This document shows positions 43,664-56,880 of a DNA stretch of 64,000 nucleotides, one piece after another. Every line of letters starts with the position of its first letter. Position 1 is the first letter of the stretch. Position numbers and translations under genes: made by a program. A model generated the notes under the pieces. It was not told the DNA's origin, did not search any database, and was given only the letters and a program-made list of their open reading frames with translations. The DNA comes from Stenogyne calaminthoides (taxonomy: Eukaryota; Streptophyta; Magnoliopsida; Lamiales; Lamiaceae). Location of the stretch: the NCBI GenBank assembly GCA_037126765.1, contig JBBCBC010000043.1, positions 1,302,001 through 1,366,000 of the forward strand. Reading direction: 5' to 3'.

Positions 43664-45597
43664 AGTTATCAGCACGAATTCTCTACCACTTGATTGCAAG
43701 CGCCGATCTACAATCTAATTCCGCATCCTCCCAAATCATATTCAGAATTCCACGTCCTCCCAATCAGATCAAGGTACTCTTCCTCTTCCATTTTTTTTCC
43801 GTTTTAAAAATGTCGAATATGTGTAGACCTTAATACTTGTCGGATTGCCGATGGTCTAATTGCTCTGAAATTTGGGTGATTTGTTGTGCATATGTCTGGA
43901 AAGGACTAATGGATTAAGATTTTGTTTTTGTTGATTAGAGTAAATTGTTTAATAGATATCCATTATGTTTACAATATTTTGATGATTAATGGATGCTATT
44001 ATTTGAAATGTGTGAATTTGTTCATTAGAGAATGCTGAAAAAAGAAAAACTGATCTGACGCTTTCACGCGAAAAAGTTGAGTTAATTGTTTAAGGGTATT
44101 TGTGTTGTTCTGTTTCCATGAGTTTTAGAATCAGACTGAAGATTAATGTTTTCAAATGGGTAATATCAATATAAAATAAAATAAATAAATGGTATAATTA
44201 TTCGACGGATTGTGGAGTGGAAGGCATAATTGAATTCTTAATTATTTTGTTTATTTTAATGGGGTTTTTATGTTGTTAGAGTTCCTGTTAATTTGGTTTG
44301 TGTATATATATATTCTTTTGCCTAATTTATTAATTAGAATATACGAAAGCACATATTTTGTAATTATTAGATCTTGCTATCAGAAAGTTCCAACATCAAA
44401 GCAAATTTTGGCACAAATCACAGACAATTAGCATTATGTGTAGACTTTAAAAGCATTAGGCGCGGTTAATATATTATGCCTTTTCTGCTTGCTGATTTCA
44501 TTATTATTTGACGCCTAATTAGATATTGCATACTACTTATTCTTAAATTTATGAGATCACTGAGTCGTTTAATTGGACTATAATTTTTATAAGTGACTCT
44601 ATTACTCTTGCAACTCATTTTTGGCTAACCCGGTTTTATGTTGAGTTTTCTTTTGGACGAAATGTTGATTACTATCCATATTCGGTTGTCCTACCTCTTT
44701 GAAACGAGACTAAGGATGAAGAAATTGCCAAGTATATGACACGGGAAAGTAAACACGTGCGAGCATAATCTTTCTTTAGACGGTTAGGAACCCTTACCGT
44801 AAGGTTCCACTCTGGTAAATAAGCTTAACCCTTTTTAAATTTTAGCAATTAGATCTGCTTGTAGCAATATAGGCTTGAGAATTATTTGTTGTAGAAATTA
44901 GGAATTCTGTGAAAATTTCTTATTTGCCTATTATCACTTATTCTTATGGCTGATTTGATTCATTAAAAATTTGTAGAATCTGAACTACATACGAAAGCTT
45001 ATATCAAGTTTTCCTTATAGTAAATTATAGTAAAATATTATCTTGTATAACTAAAAGAAAAATTAGCAAACTTGCTATTCACTGTATTACTTCTTGACTT
45101 GAACTTTTCATGTTGAAATTCACCTTACTATACCTGTTTTGAGTGGAAACAGTATAAATCATACATGAAAATTCTTCCACTTAAATTGATTCCTTAAATA
45201 ATTATGAGCAAAATAGAATCACATCGTACTAGTTTGCCCGAAGCAAATAGGAACATTGAAAATTGAAATGATGATTCTTTGAATAATGTACTAATTTGCC
45301 TGAAGCAAATTTATTCAAATTATGACATGAGCGGTTCAAAATATGATAAGTCGGATTTTGACTAATTCTATTTTACATAGTATGTCAAATAACATAATCC
45401 CTTATGCAAATTAATTTATTTGTGGGGCTTGTGCAAAGAAAAATTTATAGTAAGACATTCTCATACCAAAGTTGGAATTGTATCATTTATTTTCTTGAAC
45501 AGAGTCATGAAGATACTTGTGGACTGATATAATTTGCCTAAAGCATTTTTTTTGTCAAATATTATTGAACTTAAAATTTTGGATTATTTGACAGCAT
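43664..45597 (+). other. Untranslated leader and decayed gag part of the Copia
   Basis: The primer-site region AGTTATCAGCACGA adjoins the LTR. The rest is AT-rich with no open gag frame that I can recognise. A short motif AATTTGCC(C/T)GAAGCAAAT occurs twice near 45228 and 45292. Confidence 0.45.
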
Positions 45598-46974
45598 TGT
45601 CGAGGTGCGACAAAAATAAATACCAAAATCTACCCTACTAACTAGTAGTAGTGACAAGTAAGGGGTCGATTCACAGGAACGTAGAATAATTAATATGCTA
45701 ATTGTATGAATTTATGAGGACAAACACGGGACACAAAAAGGGGGGGTTGGTTTGGATTTTTATAACTACTAATAAAAATAATAAATTACTAAGAAACCAA
45801 CAATTAATTAAATAAATAAAATTTAATAATAGGTAAGTATCCCAACTCACGGTTCATTCATCCCCCGACTTAACATGATATATCAACCTCAACGTTTACT
45901 TTATTCGATTTCAAGATTAATGCCCCTCAGGAATAAAAAACGCTTCGATTTTTCGGTTTTATCCCTTAAGTTTATTTAAATGGAAAGATGTCCCTTCAAG
46001 AAAATATTTTTAACTAAGAAGTCTAGGTTAGCCCGTAGATTTAACCCAATTAAAAGCATTAAACCCTAGGATAGAGAGCAAACAGATTCCCAAGACACTT
46101 AAATACGCGATTCGTAAAGAACCCTGGTCTAATTCACCCTAGTGAATCCACTAGTTGTTACCAAGAGTCTCCACATATAACAATTACACGGATTACATGC
46201 TTAGACTTAACAAGTATATTAAAACAATTAACCTAGGTGATCAATCTAAATCAATTAATTCCAATACGCAAGAATTTAAACCAGATAAATTAAATAATCC
46301 AAAAACAAATATCATAAACGTCTTGAATCAAAACATCAAAATTAAGCACGGGTTCAAAAAATTCTCAGAATTGGGATAAAATAAAACTAACTAAATAAGA
46401 CTCTAAAAACCGCAGCCGTGTCCTGTATGCCCTCTCCAAGTTGGCGTCGTGATTCTGCTATATATTCCAAAACCTGCCGTGCAACTCTTCTTTCCAAGGC
46501 TTTATATGTATTAGGTCAATTAGTATCATCATGGGGTTTGGTCAAAGCCTTTTTTATCTATCAGCATAACGTGGCCAATATCCTTGATCAACAATTATTT
46601 AATCATGGGCTTAATCAAAGCCTGTAGCCTTTTCCACGCAATTAACAATTTGGTCAACTCTAATCCTTGACTCGTGGGCATTATTTCATGTATAGTTGCG
46701 TGGCCCAGCACTCGTCTTCCGGTGTTGGGCTTTTTCTTCGTATCAAAACGATCAGCTCAGGTTCAATATATCTTCTCATGTAGTTCGTTTTAGACTTAAT
46801 TAAAGTGTTCCAAAAAGATCTTAAAATCACCCAAAAAAAACACAACAAATAGATCAAGTGTAGAATTTCATCATCAAAATACAAATAAGTAGAAAAATAT
46901 GCAATTCTAACATAATCGAGTACAATAAAATTGCACTTAAACAACTAAAAATATGCACAATTTCCTACTTATCA
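45598..46974. mobile_element. Solo LTR-like element nested in the Copia
   Basis: It starts TGTCGAGGTGCGACAAAAAT, with GACAAGTAAGGGGTCGATTC soon after. This start is widespread in plant LTRs. It ends TTTCCTACTTATCA. No coding region is seen. Copia-like sequence resumes right after it. A clean target duplication could not be seen, so the ends may be off by a few bases. Confidence 0.6.
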
Positions 46975-47439
46975 TCAAATAAATCCATTTGAATGGTTAA
47001 TGTCGATTTGATGACATTAATGATTATTATATGACATTGAGAATTAAAATTGAGCATTTAATCTCGTCCACATCGAGAATGGTTTAGTTGAATTACTAAT
47101 AGATTTTATCAAAATAATTACTAGACTATTATTGAAGTATTTCAACTTAGTTATATCATGTTGGGAGCATGAAATTTTAAATGGTGCTAATCAAATTCAA
47201 ATCCGACCCACTGCATATCTTGATTATTCCCCTTTTATAAATATTTAAATTATAAATACAGGAGAAATTTACCAATATTGTCGACAACTTATTCGTTGTC
47301 ATAATTGCTCTCACTATTAAAAATCTGGATCCAGTACCCAAAAGTCAATAGTTGAGCCGGAAGCGCTTTGACTGGGTAAAATAGGAAGAAGCAATTGAGG
47401 CAAAACTCGACTCGCTAATATTCTTGACTATATCGTACA

Positions 47440-47545
47440 TACACCCCGAAACGTTATCCCTATTGGATATAAATGTGTATATGTACGAAAAGAAAATGAG
47501 AATAATGATGTAATGAGGTACAAAGCGAGATTAGACATTGTGACA
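47440..47545 (+). pseudogene. Copia reverse transcriptase N-terminal fragment
   Basis: An open stretch reads IPIGYKCVYVRKENENNDVM followed by RYKARL. This is the Copia signature G.KWV..K.N...(V/I).R.KARLV at the start of the reverse transcriptase domain, with Trp replaced by Cys. Decayed MKIPDEYK follows near 47583. Confidence 0.85.
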
Positions 47546-47979
47546 GCATGTTTATATTGATCAATATATGTCAATATTTATATGAAGATCCCTGATGAAT
47601 ATAAAATTCTCTTGATGAGGAATGGTTAGAATCGTACTATTTACGACATTAAAAGTACAAAGGTCATTATATGACATAAAATATTTGGGTCGAATATTTC
47701 ACGATCGACTCAATTAATTCCTCCCGAGGAAGGAATAAATAAACATTGAAATATTTCCTTACGTGTTTTTAAAGAAATTATTTTGGTGGTGTTTGTATTA
47801 TCTCGGTTTCTGGTGATAATCTAAATATTGTTGGAACAAGTAAGGAAATCAAAGAAAGCTAATTTAATCTTAGAGATTGAATTTTGAAATAAAACGTTGG
47901 TGAGATCAAGTATTGTCTCGACTAGCAGATCGAGCACTTCCCTAAAGCAAAATGAATCTTTATATACCAGTTAATTTAC

Positions 47980-48480
47980 TTGGAGAAGGTATTTGAGAGA
48001 TTTTATATTAAATTTCATCTACTTAGCACACTGGTAATTGTTCGATCCCTTGAAGTGGATAAAGATAAATTTGGACTTAAAAAAGACACATATGACATTT
48101 TAGGATCAGATGTTCCTTATCAGAGTGTCCTTAGTGCATTACTATATTTTAAGAACTGCACCAAATCCGATATTGAATTTATATTGAATTTGTTTGCAAG
48201 ATTAAGTTAGTGTTTCTCCTATAAGGAGGTCTTGTAAAAGTTTAAAGCATATGTTCAGTATCTTCGACGTTTGCAATATTTTAATTTAAATATATTTATA
48301 ATTCATGTTATTATGGTATATCTCCTATCATCCATTAGGAGGAAAATGCAACTTTTGTTGCCCATATGAATAATAGGGATGCAAAAGAGAACTTGACAAA
48401 TCATATATCCCCTAAATTCTTTTACCTGCATGAACTCCTGAAGAGTGTGAAAGCATAATAAAAAAGGCTTGGAAGACTGT
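47980..48480 (+). pseudogene. Copia RNase H region fragment
   Basis: 47980-48210 encodes RSLEVDKDKFGLKK, ILGSDVPYQSVLSALLYF and NCTKSDIEFILNLFARLS, matching the Copia segment before RNase H (VPYLSAIGALMYLAN.TRPDI...). Near 48365-48445 MNNRDAKENLTNHISPKFFYLHEL matches the RNase H end with the HISPKFFY motif. Stops between these pieces show decay. Confidence 0.85.
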
Positions 48481-48622
48481 TGTCTTCAGTGGGATCGTTT
48501 TGAAGATTGAATTAGAAGATCATTAGTTGTACATTTTCTTATTTTACTAAGTTTTTCTCTTTAAATTATTCTAACGAAATTTTAGTTAGGCTTGAACATC
48601 ACGTCGTAATGTCCAAGGGGAG

Positions 48623-48898
48623 TATTATAAATAATCTATTTTGGTGGACATTACTTTATGTTAGTATTATTAGTGGGCTTTATGACACATGAATTTTAGG
48701 GCTTTTAGGGCTTCAGCCCAATTGTTATTATAAATATCTTTTTCATTGTAACGCCTTAAAATAGAGAAGACAGAGATCATAAATGAAAAAACCTTTTGGC
48801 TTTTTGTTGCCCCAAAGGTAGTCCTTCCGGACGAAACCCGTAAAAAACAATCCGTGTTTTTTTCTTTTTCTTTTACGTTTATTCTATATTTTACAATA
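48623..48898 (+). repeat. 3' LTR of the 43-49 kb Copia
   Basis: 276 bp, starting TATTATAAATAATC (TG changed to TA) and ending TTTTACAATA. It is preceded by CCAAGGGGAG. Internal differences from the 5' LTR include an extra TTTTAGGGC and scattered substitutions. Confidence 0.85.
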
Positions 48899-51800
48899 CA
48901 AAGTATGTTACTGAAAGACTCTACTGAGATAAAGATGCATGATTTTAGAATGTAGAGAAAGTAAGATTATTGACTATATCTTTTTTGACTAGTCTGATCC
49001 AGAAATAGGCCCAAATCGTACTAGTCATCATAATTAGGTACACCATTTTATTTATCACTAGTATTTTCGAGTGCGACACATTTTAAAATTAATATTTAAA
49101 ATTTTAATAGTATTGTCAAAAAATATTTTATACATATACATTTATTTATAATGTCGTATCTTTAATTTTAATAATATATATTTAACATTTATTATAAGGC
49201 ATGTGTTGAATAATTTTTTGTTGATCTATTTTTTCTCGTAACCAATGTCAAATGAATTTCAATATGCAATGCAACATCTATATACAAAAATATACCTTAA
49301 AAAAAAAAAACCACAAAAAATATAAGTATAATACGATATATAATTGAATACTAATAACAAAAGGAAGGAAATTTAATAAGTGATATTAATTAGTATTACT
49401 TTTTTTTTTTTAACAATATTAATTAGAAATACTTGAAAATAGTAAAAAGTGATTCGAAGTATACCACATAGATGGAGGATTAATTGTGCCAAGCCTATAC
49501 ATGTTAGCCTCATTTGGTCCTTCAAAATGATTTTTTTAATGTGGCCCATAAGTTGCTTAACAAAACCTAGAGACATCTTATGCACTAACCTAATTTGTCG
49601 CCACATTCCACAGATTCTCTGTCATCAACCCTCTCTTTCTCTTCTTAGTGAAAATCCAGAAGATGAAATTCTTTTAACATTTGTAAATTTATTTTGAAGT
49701 TTCATTTGTTTAAGCCTACAATAGATATTCTATTTTCTGATCTGCCATTTTTTCTTTCTTCACCAAGTTTTCTTGAGATGAAGTTTTCGTACATTTAGGA
49801 CATATACAGATATTAAGGTGTCTGTTTATGCACAATTTGATTTTTCATATCTTTAATTTCTATATATGTTACCTTAAACTCGACGGATCTAGTGGAATTA
49901 CCGCATATTGTATATGATCAAAGTTGTATCTTGGCAGATCTGATTCTCAAAGTCGACGAATCTTGAGTTCCAGTTGTTTTTCCTTTTCTTATTTAGTTTT
50001 TTTGCCCATTTCTACTTAGTTCTATTTTCAATAATTTTGTTGGTGACACACATTCAAGAAAAAAGAAAACCATTCTGCTTCTTATTTAATAAGGTTTGTA
50101 TATATATACTTTTTCAATTATTATTTATTGAGGTCATAATTTTGTTGTTACTACTTGTTGGTCTCGGTGCTAACGAGTCTCACACGTGTATGGGGGAATA
50201 CACGTGTTTAATAAATTTTAAAACTTTTCTTTCAATTTGGTCGATGGGTTGCGGTTATCCTAATGATTTTGCCTCGAGAAACCGCGGATTGCCCCGAGTC
50301 AAAGTCTCTTGAGACAATGATTACCGAAAAACTTTGAAGCTTTTATTAGCCCAACTGAGCCTGAGTTTATCAGAGATCCTGAGGCACTTGGATCAAATAA
50401 TTATCTTACTGAACCCTCAGTAGAGTTAGTTCAGTTTGGTAATTATCTGTTCTAGCTACTCAATTGTGCGGAATGGTTGGCCCTAAGTTTATACTCGTTT
50501 TAGCTTTGCTGAAAATCTTCCCTTCAATAAAACAAAGGATTAAGGCGTGATTAATTTGATGCAAGTTCAATTGGATTGGTTCCAATCAATATCGATGAAA
50601 CTATGCTTTTCGGTGAAAAACATGCAAATATATAATAATGCAAAGATGCAAAAGTAAAACAACAAAACAATTATAGTTGTTCGAAAAACTCAAGCTCCTC
50701 GTCCACTCTCTCTCGATCTTCGAGAAATTCCTTAACCACTTCCTAAAGCTTTTCTCGGCTAACTCATCAGTAGCTTACTCACTTTCTACCTTGAGTTTTA
50801 TGGTGACCTCGACACTAACTCAAACACACACAAGTGTTCGACTACCACAAGTAGCTTTTACTAACTTCTTCTCTAGAGTTTTCTGGCTAACTCACTGTAG
50901 CTTACTAACTCTTTACAACTCTAACTCACCAACAAAACACACACAAACTAGCTTAACAAAGGGTTTGGGTTTTGGGTTGATTTCCAATTAGGGTGAGATA
51001 TCCTTTACAATAAGAACTAATGCAAAGGCTAGGATATCTCTTCTAAGTTTTGGATATATCTATCACTCTAGGCTTAGAATAGTGAGCTCTCTCCAATGTG
51101 AAACACTTGGGAAATTCTAGGATTTTTCGAGTGCTTCAATTTGCAATAATACGAATGAGCTCTTGAGTTGCTTTGAAATTTCTCGTACCCTCTCAATGTA
51201 GAAGGTCACTGGTATTTATAGGCAACCTTCACCAAGGTTACTCTTGAAAAAACTATCCGTTGGAGAAGATAGTATCAAGGGTTTCCTCTGCTGGTATTTG
51301 ATGAACGACTATATTTAGGGTTTGAATACTCCCTTGCATGTTTTAGGAAATATGCAGTCATGTAGCCAATCACCAATTTTTGCAGTCTGGAACTTAGTAC
51401 TACTGACATGATTCAGGGTCCTGTCGCTTTCAGTGTCAATAAAGTACAGTGTTGTCTTCCACTAATTGGTTCTTGTCTTCAGTGAATGTAGACAAACAAA
51501 ATGACTCTTTTTGGTCAATCTCTCTGAACGAGACAAACTTAAACAACACTTAGACTTAGTTCCTTTTGTCTGCATATGAATGTTATGGGCAATATCTACT
51601 TTTCTGAATATTTGCATTTTTCTCAATTTTTGTAGTCTTCAGATAGATTATTTTCAGTGCATTTGAACATTCAGGTTATCTTGAGTATTTCTTCGAGTCT
51701 TCAAGAACTATCTTCTTCAAGTCTTCGAGTCTTCAACTCATACCGAGATTTTGTTTTCTTCTTGAGTCTTCGATGTCTTCATGACATCTTGAGTCTTCAA

Positions 51801-53885
51801 TGTTTTCAAAAACTTACTGAGTCTTTATTGTCTTTAGTGACATACTGAGTCTTCAGTGTCTTCAAAATCTAACCTGATCTATATCTGCTGACTATACATG
51901 GTGCAGATAACTTCCTGAATAATCTATACTAAAACCTGACTCAATCTATCAAGATTATCCTGAACATGTCATACTCGGGTTTTTGAGATCTAATCAAAAC
52001 TTCTTTATTAAATTCATCTTCAAACACTACTTTTCTCCAAGTACGATTTAGAGCTGTAGATCTATGTTTTCACATAGATATGCCAATTTGGAAACTCCTT
52101 TTCCTGATGAAGTGTCTTAATTTTTCAGATCTATTGGTGTACGATCATGCGTACATGGTTGTTTCCATCATGAGAAAAAATATCAGGTATTCAAATTATT
52201 AATTTTCTCTATTTTTCATCCTTAATTTTAATTGTGATATTTTTATATATGCAAGGGACTGTTCTGTGCGTCCCATATACTTATACAGTGACAATCAATG
52301 AGGAATTAATTCAAAAAATTGCAGCTTTGAGTATCATAAAGTTAAGTGCACCCTTTTAATAGTACATGTGTTGTGTTTAATACTATATATGCGAAAATAT
52401 ATTCAATATAGAGTTGAAATAAGAAAAAGAAGAATTATTACAACTTTTAATGTAATTTAACAATAAAAGAATGAGTTTTAAAAAATAAGCATACCATTTA
52501 CTCTGAGAAATATTAAGATTGTTTTACTCTGAGAAATATTCAGATTGTTTCACAAATAAGTAATGGGTCTTCTAATACCTTTGAAGTTGTGAGGAAGAAC
52601 CCTTATTTCCTTTAAAAGAAGAGAAAGATAATAAGTATATTATGTACTACTTACATATCGTTAAATGTAATGGTGCACATCTGAATTTTGAAAATGTAAC
52701 TCTTGTCCTAAGCAGTTCTCTTGTTTCATATGCAGGTGGAAATGACAGATTCACCGAATCAGAAGATTGATGCCAATATCTGCAGATGAGAAAAAAAAAA
52801 GATTAATTTGGAACATATGTAGAAGAAATACAAATTGGAAAAACTAATGAAATTACAACTTGCTATAAGTTTATAACTTGCGAAAAAATGGTGAGTTTTG
52901 ACAACAGGGCTCAGGACTTTTATACTGTCCACAAAGAATATGAGAGGTCACTTTGAATGGCTTCCCAAAGAAGTTTTGATTTATATGTGGAGTAAATTTA
53001 AAATATTCACGTTTATGTAGGAGTGATGTGTTCAATTGGATTATTATTTTATCATATTACTTTTGACTGCAAGAGTAATTATTACCTGACACATTTTAAT
53101 AAAATATTAAAAGATACATCAGATAGTTACTGTTCACACATATATAAGGGTGTGTGATACACGCCTTCACAAGACAGAGAGTAGTACTCCACGCGCTCAG
53201 AAAATTCCCTCTAAACTTGGCTGCTGCTGCTTTTATACAGTTATATTAATTTAGTGCTAGCATGTTAAGCCGTTTTCTAATTAAAAATTGTAATATTTTT
53301 AATAATTAAAAATATAAATATGTGCATAAATGCACTAAATATGAATTAATAATTTTATAAGGAGTATATTAGTAAATTTTTTTAAACTTTTGAATAAGAT
53401 TATTGTGTCAAATATTATTTATCCATGTTAATATGAAGTTGAAACATACAAATCAAAACAAAATAAATCGACTAAGAAAAGACTAATAAATTAATTAACA
53501 TGTAATAATTAAAAAAAGTGAATGAATTATAATATAAAATATTTTTGCCACATAAATTATGTTAAGATATACATAAGAGAAATTATAAAATAAAATTATT
53601 TATTAAGAAATTGATAATTGAATATAATTCACGCTAAGATAAAATACATTTGGAATGAATATTTTATTTAAGTCAAACAAAAATTACCAAAAAAAAAGAT
53701 AAATGAATAATATTATATAATTAAATAAAACATAAAAATAATAAATATAAATTACACATTTTATAAAAATAACTTATAAAAATGACATGTGTCTTTTTCA
53801 AATTTAATCGTTGAATGACACATAGGTTAAATTAATATATAAACATATTGACACATCAATGGAAAAAAAAACTCCCAATATTAGT
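48899..53885. other. Intergenic region with low-complexity and retroelement-like DNA
   Basis: No gene is supported. 50540-52100 has a composition and phrases (for example CACACACAAGTGTTCGACTA, repeated GAGTCTTC at 51640-51860) like non-coding retroelement sequence, but no ends were found. A 27-bp tandem repeat (CTCTGAGAAATATT(A/C)AGATTGTTT) lies at about 52500-52552. A minus-strand frame at 49373-49606 is open but unrecognised. Confidence 0.45.
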
Positions 53886-53889
53886 ATAT

Positions 53890-54115
53890 AGAGGCATCGA
53901 TTGGGTCTCTTGTATCACAAAAAAGAATAATATTTATCTTTCAAATGCATTTTAGAATATCTCGTCTTAACGATTATACAAAATGGTAAACTTGCAACTA
54001 TTCCAAATGTAGCATGCAACTATGTTCTCATATTAACAAATAGCACTTTTCTAGTCGTAAAATAAATCGACTTTTCAACATAACAAATTGCATCTTTTAA
54101 AATGCACTATGAGAA
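53890..54115. repeat. Dispersed MITE-like repeat, copy 1
   Basis: It contains ATGCATTTTAGAATATC, TTGCAACTATTCCAAATGTA, ATGTTCTCATATTAACA and TTTTCAACATAACAAATTGC, ending TTTTAAAATGCA. The ends are inverted. The order matches the copy at 60305-60535. Confidence 0.65.
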
Positions 54116-56095
54116 ACATGATTTCCCGATCTGGTAGTATACAAACCTAGCCTAGAGGGATATATAGGGGATTGTTTAAGATATCTAAAAATAAAATCTG
54201 GCATATAATTTATTTTTTAGTGGCATGTGTAGGATTTATTATTAATGTATATGTCATCTATACACTAAACTTCCCTAAAATGAATTCCATGTCCGATTAA
54301 ATTAATGTAGAGTTGATACATCATCAAGAAAAACTCCCTATTAATAATACAGGGGATATTAGTAATTTAAGCAGGCCATGCATATAGCTTTAGTGTTACT
54401 GATTTAGTATTAGAAAAATGGGAGCAAAGGCAGAGATTTGGACATGAAAGCTTCATGCGTATTAAAAGCCACGCCTTGAGCTCATGCGTGGGGACATCCT
54501 AAAATCATCCATTCTTCCTATTGTGTTATCTAAATTAATTACAACGCTTTCATTTCCTTTTTTCTTTATCCGAACCTAACGTCATATCTTATATGACAAA
54601 ATTGTTTATCTTGTGAAGATGTATTCAAAATTCAAATATATTTTTAAACGCGTAAATTTGGACTTTGTTTACATCAAAAACGCTCAACTGTTTTTTATTT
54701 AAGTAAAAATAAGTTGATCGTTTTTTTGCACATTTTCAAAATACAACCAATTTTGACGACCCGTTTAATTTATATATACTCTTCATATTGTTTTGAAATT
54801 GTTTTACCAAAGTGTGACCGAGTTTTTGAACTTTCACTTAACAATATTATAGTTATTTTAATTAAATAGTGCACTTGTTGCACCTAAATATGAATTTTAC
54901 AACTTCATCCGCTTCCGGCAATTTTATATTCGTTGATTTTTTGTACATCGCATTTTTCTTTAGCTCATTTTTGTATTAATAATTGAAATGATAAAATGAC
55001 TTTTAAGAAGCCACTCATCTATCATACACCTCCTAAAAAGTCACTTTATCATTTTAATTACTAATACAAAAATCGCTCTAAAAATGCGTGTAAAAGACAT
55101 ACATAAGATTGGTGGACAAATGTAGTATTAAATTAATAATAGGTTTTTTTTAATAGTTAATATAAATAGATGTGATAAAAATACTTTCCAAGTTTAATTT
55201 CATACCTACATGGCCAACAAAAAATGAGCAGTGATTTAAAGAAATCATCAGTAGATTAGAGAGGTTTAAGAGCGAAGCAAGTTTTTGCAGGTATAACTGA
55301 AATACTCTTCGGTCCTTCCGGGTATATCCATGAGCGTATGAAAAATGTTCACTTGCGTTTAATTTTTTCCTATTATCTAGGACTTTGGATGCATATACCA
55401 AATCTTTATAATATTTATAATATTTATATGACCAAAACTTGTATAGACCTGGTTCATGCTATGAACTTTATTTTTAATTCATGACATTTGATTCTATCCA
55501 GAGTATAATATGTGTCAACTTCAGAGATTTAAAAAAATGTGTTGAAAATGAGATAAATTGGTAAAATAATTTAAGTTCATAAAGATGATATTTGGTTCAT
55601 GTGGATCAAACTCATTTATATTAGATTGATCCGATTCTTTTTTTGGATTATTAATTAATGAGTTATAAGTATTTTTAAACTCAACTATTTTCACTAGAAC
55701 ACAAATTTAATTCATAAATATATTTTACTTAAAATAAAATTTTGGTGATTGATATGGGCTAACATGTGCTAACACATGTAGCCCGCTAGCCCAAATAAAA
55801 TTGTGTTGGGCTGTACTTTTGTTGGTAAAATGATCATCTGGGCCGATTCAATCAAGCCCAAGAATATTAATTAGCTTGATGGGCTGCCCGAATTTGCAAG
55901 CCCCCAATATAAACAGAATGAGAAGAGGCATGTTTTTACAGGTGTTGGTATGCCCATGTTACTAGTCTTTTTAAATTCTCTTTTATATTTGTTAAAAAAA
56001 AAAAATTCTCTTTTATATTCATTTTTTTGAATTGAGTGGGTCTCTTGCGCACTAGGGTGCACCGTACACTTGGATCCATTATAAAAAATGGGTCG
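54116..56095. other. AT-rich intergenic region, no gene seen
   Basis: There is an imperfect inverted pair around 54965-55075 (TCATTTTTGTATTAATAATT... / ...ACTAATACAAAAATCGCTC), probably a small foldback element. Otherwise nothing is recognisable. Confidence 0.5.
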
Positions 56096-56290
56096 CGATT
56101 CTCATTTTAATCCTTATTATGTCGAATGTTTTCTCATTTTCAATTTGCAGCCCAGTGGCTGAACTCTCTCATTTTAATCCTTACTATGTCGAATGTTTTC
56201 TCATTTTCAATTTGCAGCCCAGTGGCTGAACTCTCTTTTCTCAAGCCAATAGGTATTGGGTTCAAATCCCAGGTAGGGAAAAATCAGTTT
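56096..56290 (+). repeat. SINE-like sequence with a 72-bp tandem duplication
   Basis: TCTCATTTTAATCCTTA(T/C)TA through GCAGCCCAGTGGCTGAACTC occurs twice in a row (about 56097 and 56168). The second copy is followed by TAGGTATTGGGTTCAAATCC, a B-box-like element, so AGCCCAGTGGCTGAACTC would be the A-box region of a tRNA-derived SINE. Confidence 0.5.
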
Positions 56291-56321
56291 TTTTTTTTTT
56301 ATTAATTTGGGGAATATATCT

Positions 56322-56880
56322 ATACATAAACATACTATATATTAGATAACACAAAAAATGCAACTAGCTAATACAAAAACATACAACTATATAATATAGA
56401 AACATGTAATTAGTTAATACTAAACCGTGCAACTAGAAAACACATAAGCATGCAACTAGCTAATCTTTACTTCCAAAAAACTACTTATAATAAAAAAATA
56501 AAACTATGCAAAACAAATTATTATTTACTAACGCTAGTAAACATGCAACTATATAACACATAAACATGCTACTAGCTTGTACAAAAACATGCAACTAACT
56601 AATACATAAACATACAAGGATATAATACGGAAACATGCAACTAGCTAATATTGAATCGTGTAACTAGAACACATAGAAACATGCAACTAGCTGATAGAGA
56701 ATACATAACTATATAACACAGAAACATGCAACTAGCTAATATTAAATCGTGCAACTAGTAAACATAAAAACATGCAACTAGCTAAAAGCTGAAAAGTTCA
56801 ACTAATTATTGGATTGCACATTTCAGTAATATGAAGTTGCATATTTTTGTAATATGATGTTGCATGTTTCAGTATAAGTA
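56322..56880. repeat. Degenerate array of CATGCAACTAGCTAATA units
   Basis: A unit of roughly 35-45 bp (ACATGCAACTAGCTAATA, then ATACAACTATATAACACAGAA) is repeated about a dozen times with variation. It changes near 56810 to complementary TTGCATATTTCAGT-type motifs. It is non-coding. The arrangement resembles subterminal motif arrays of DNA transposons. Confidence 0.7.

Larger units (their letters stand above)
43402..48898 (+). mobile_element. Decayed Copia retrotransposon with both LTRs
   Basis: LTRs at 43402-43663 and 48623-48898 are clearly homologous (shared AGGGCTTCAGCCCAATTGTT and TTTACGTTTATTCTATATTT). A primer-site region AGTTATCAGCACGA follows the left LTR, and a polypurine tract CCAAGGGGAG precedes the right LTR. 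Between them lie remnants of reverse transcriptase and RNase H in Copia order on the plus strand. The LTR length difference and point changes show an old insertion. Flanking 5-mers (CGAAA and CAAAG) are not a clean duplication. A solo LTR is nested at 45598-46974. Confidence 0.85.

Noticed and set aside
49373..49606. Minus-strand 77-residue frame as a gene
   Set aside because: It has no recognisable motif and no supporting exon or promoter context.
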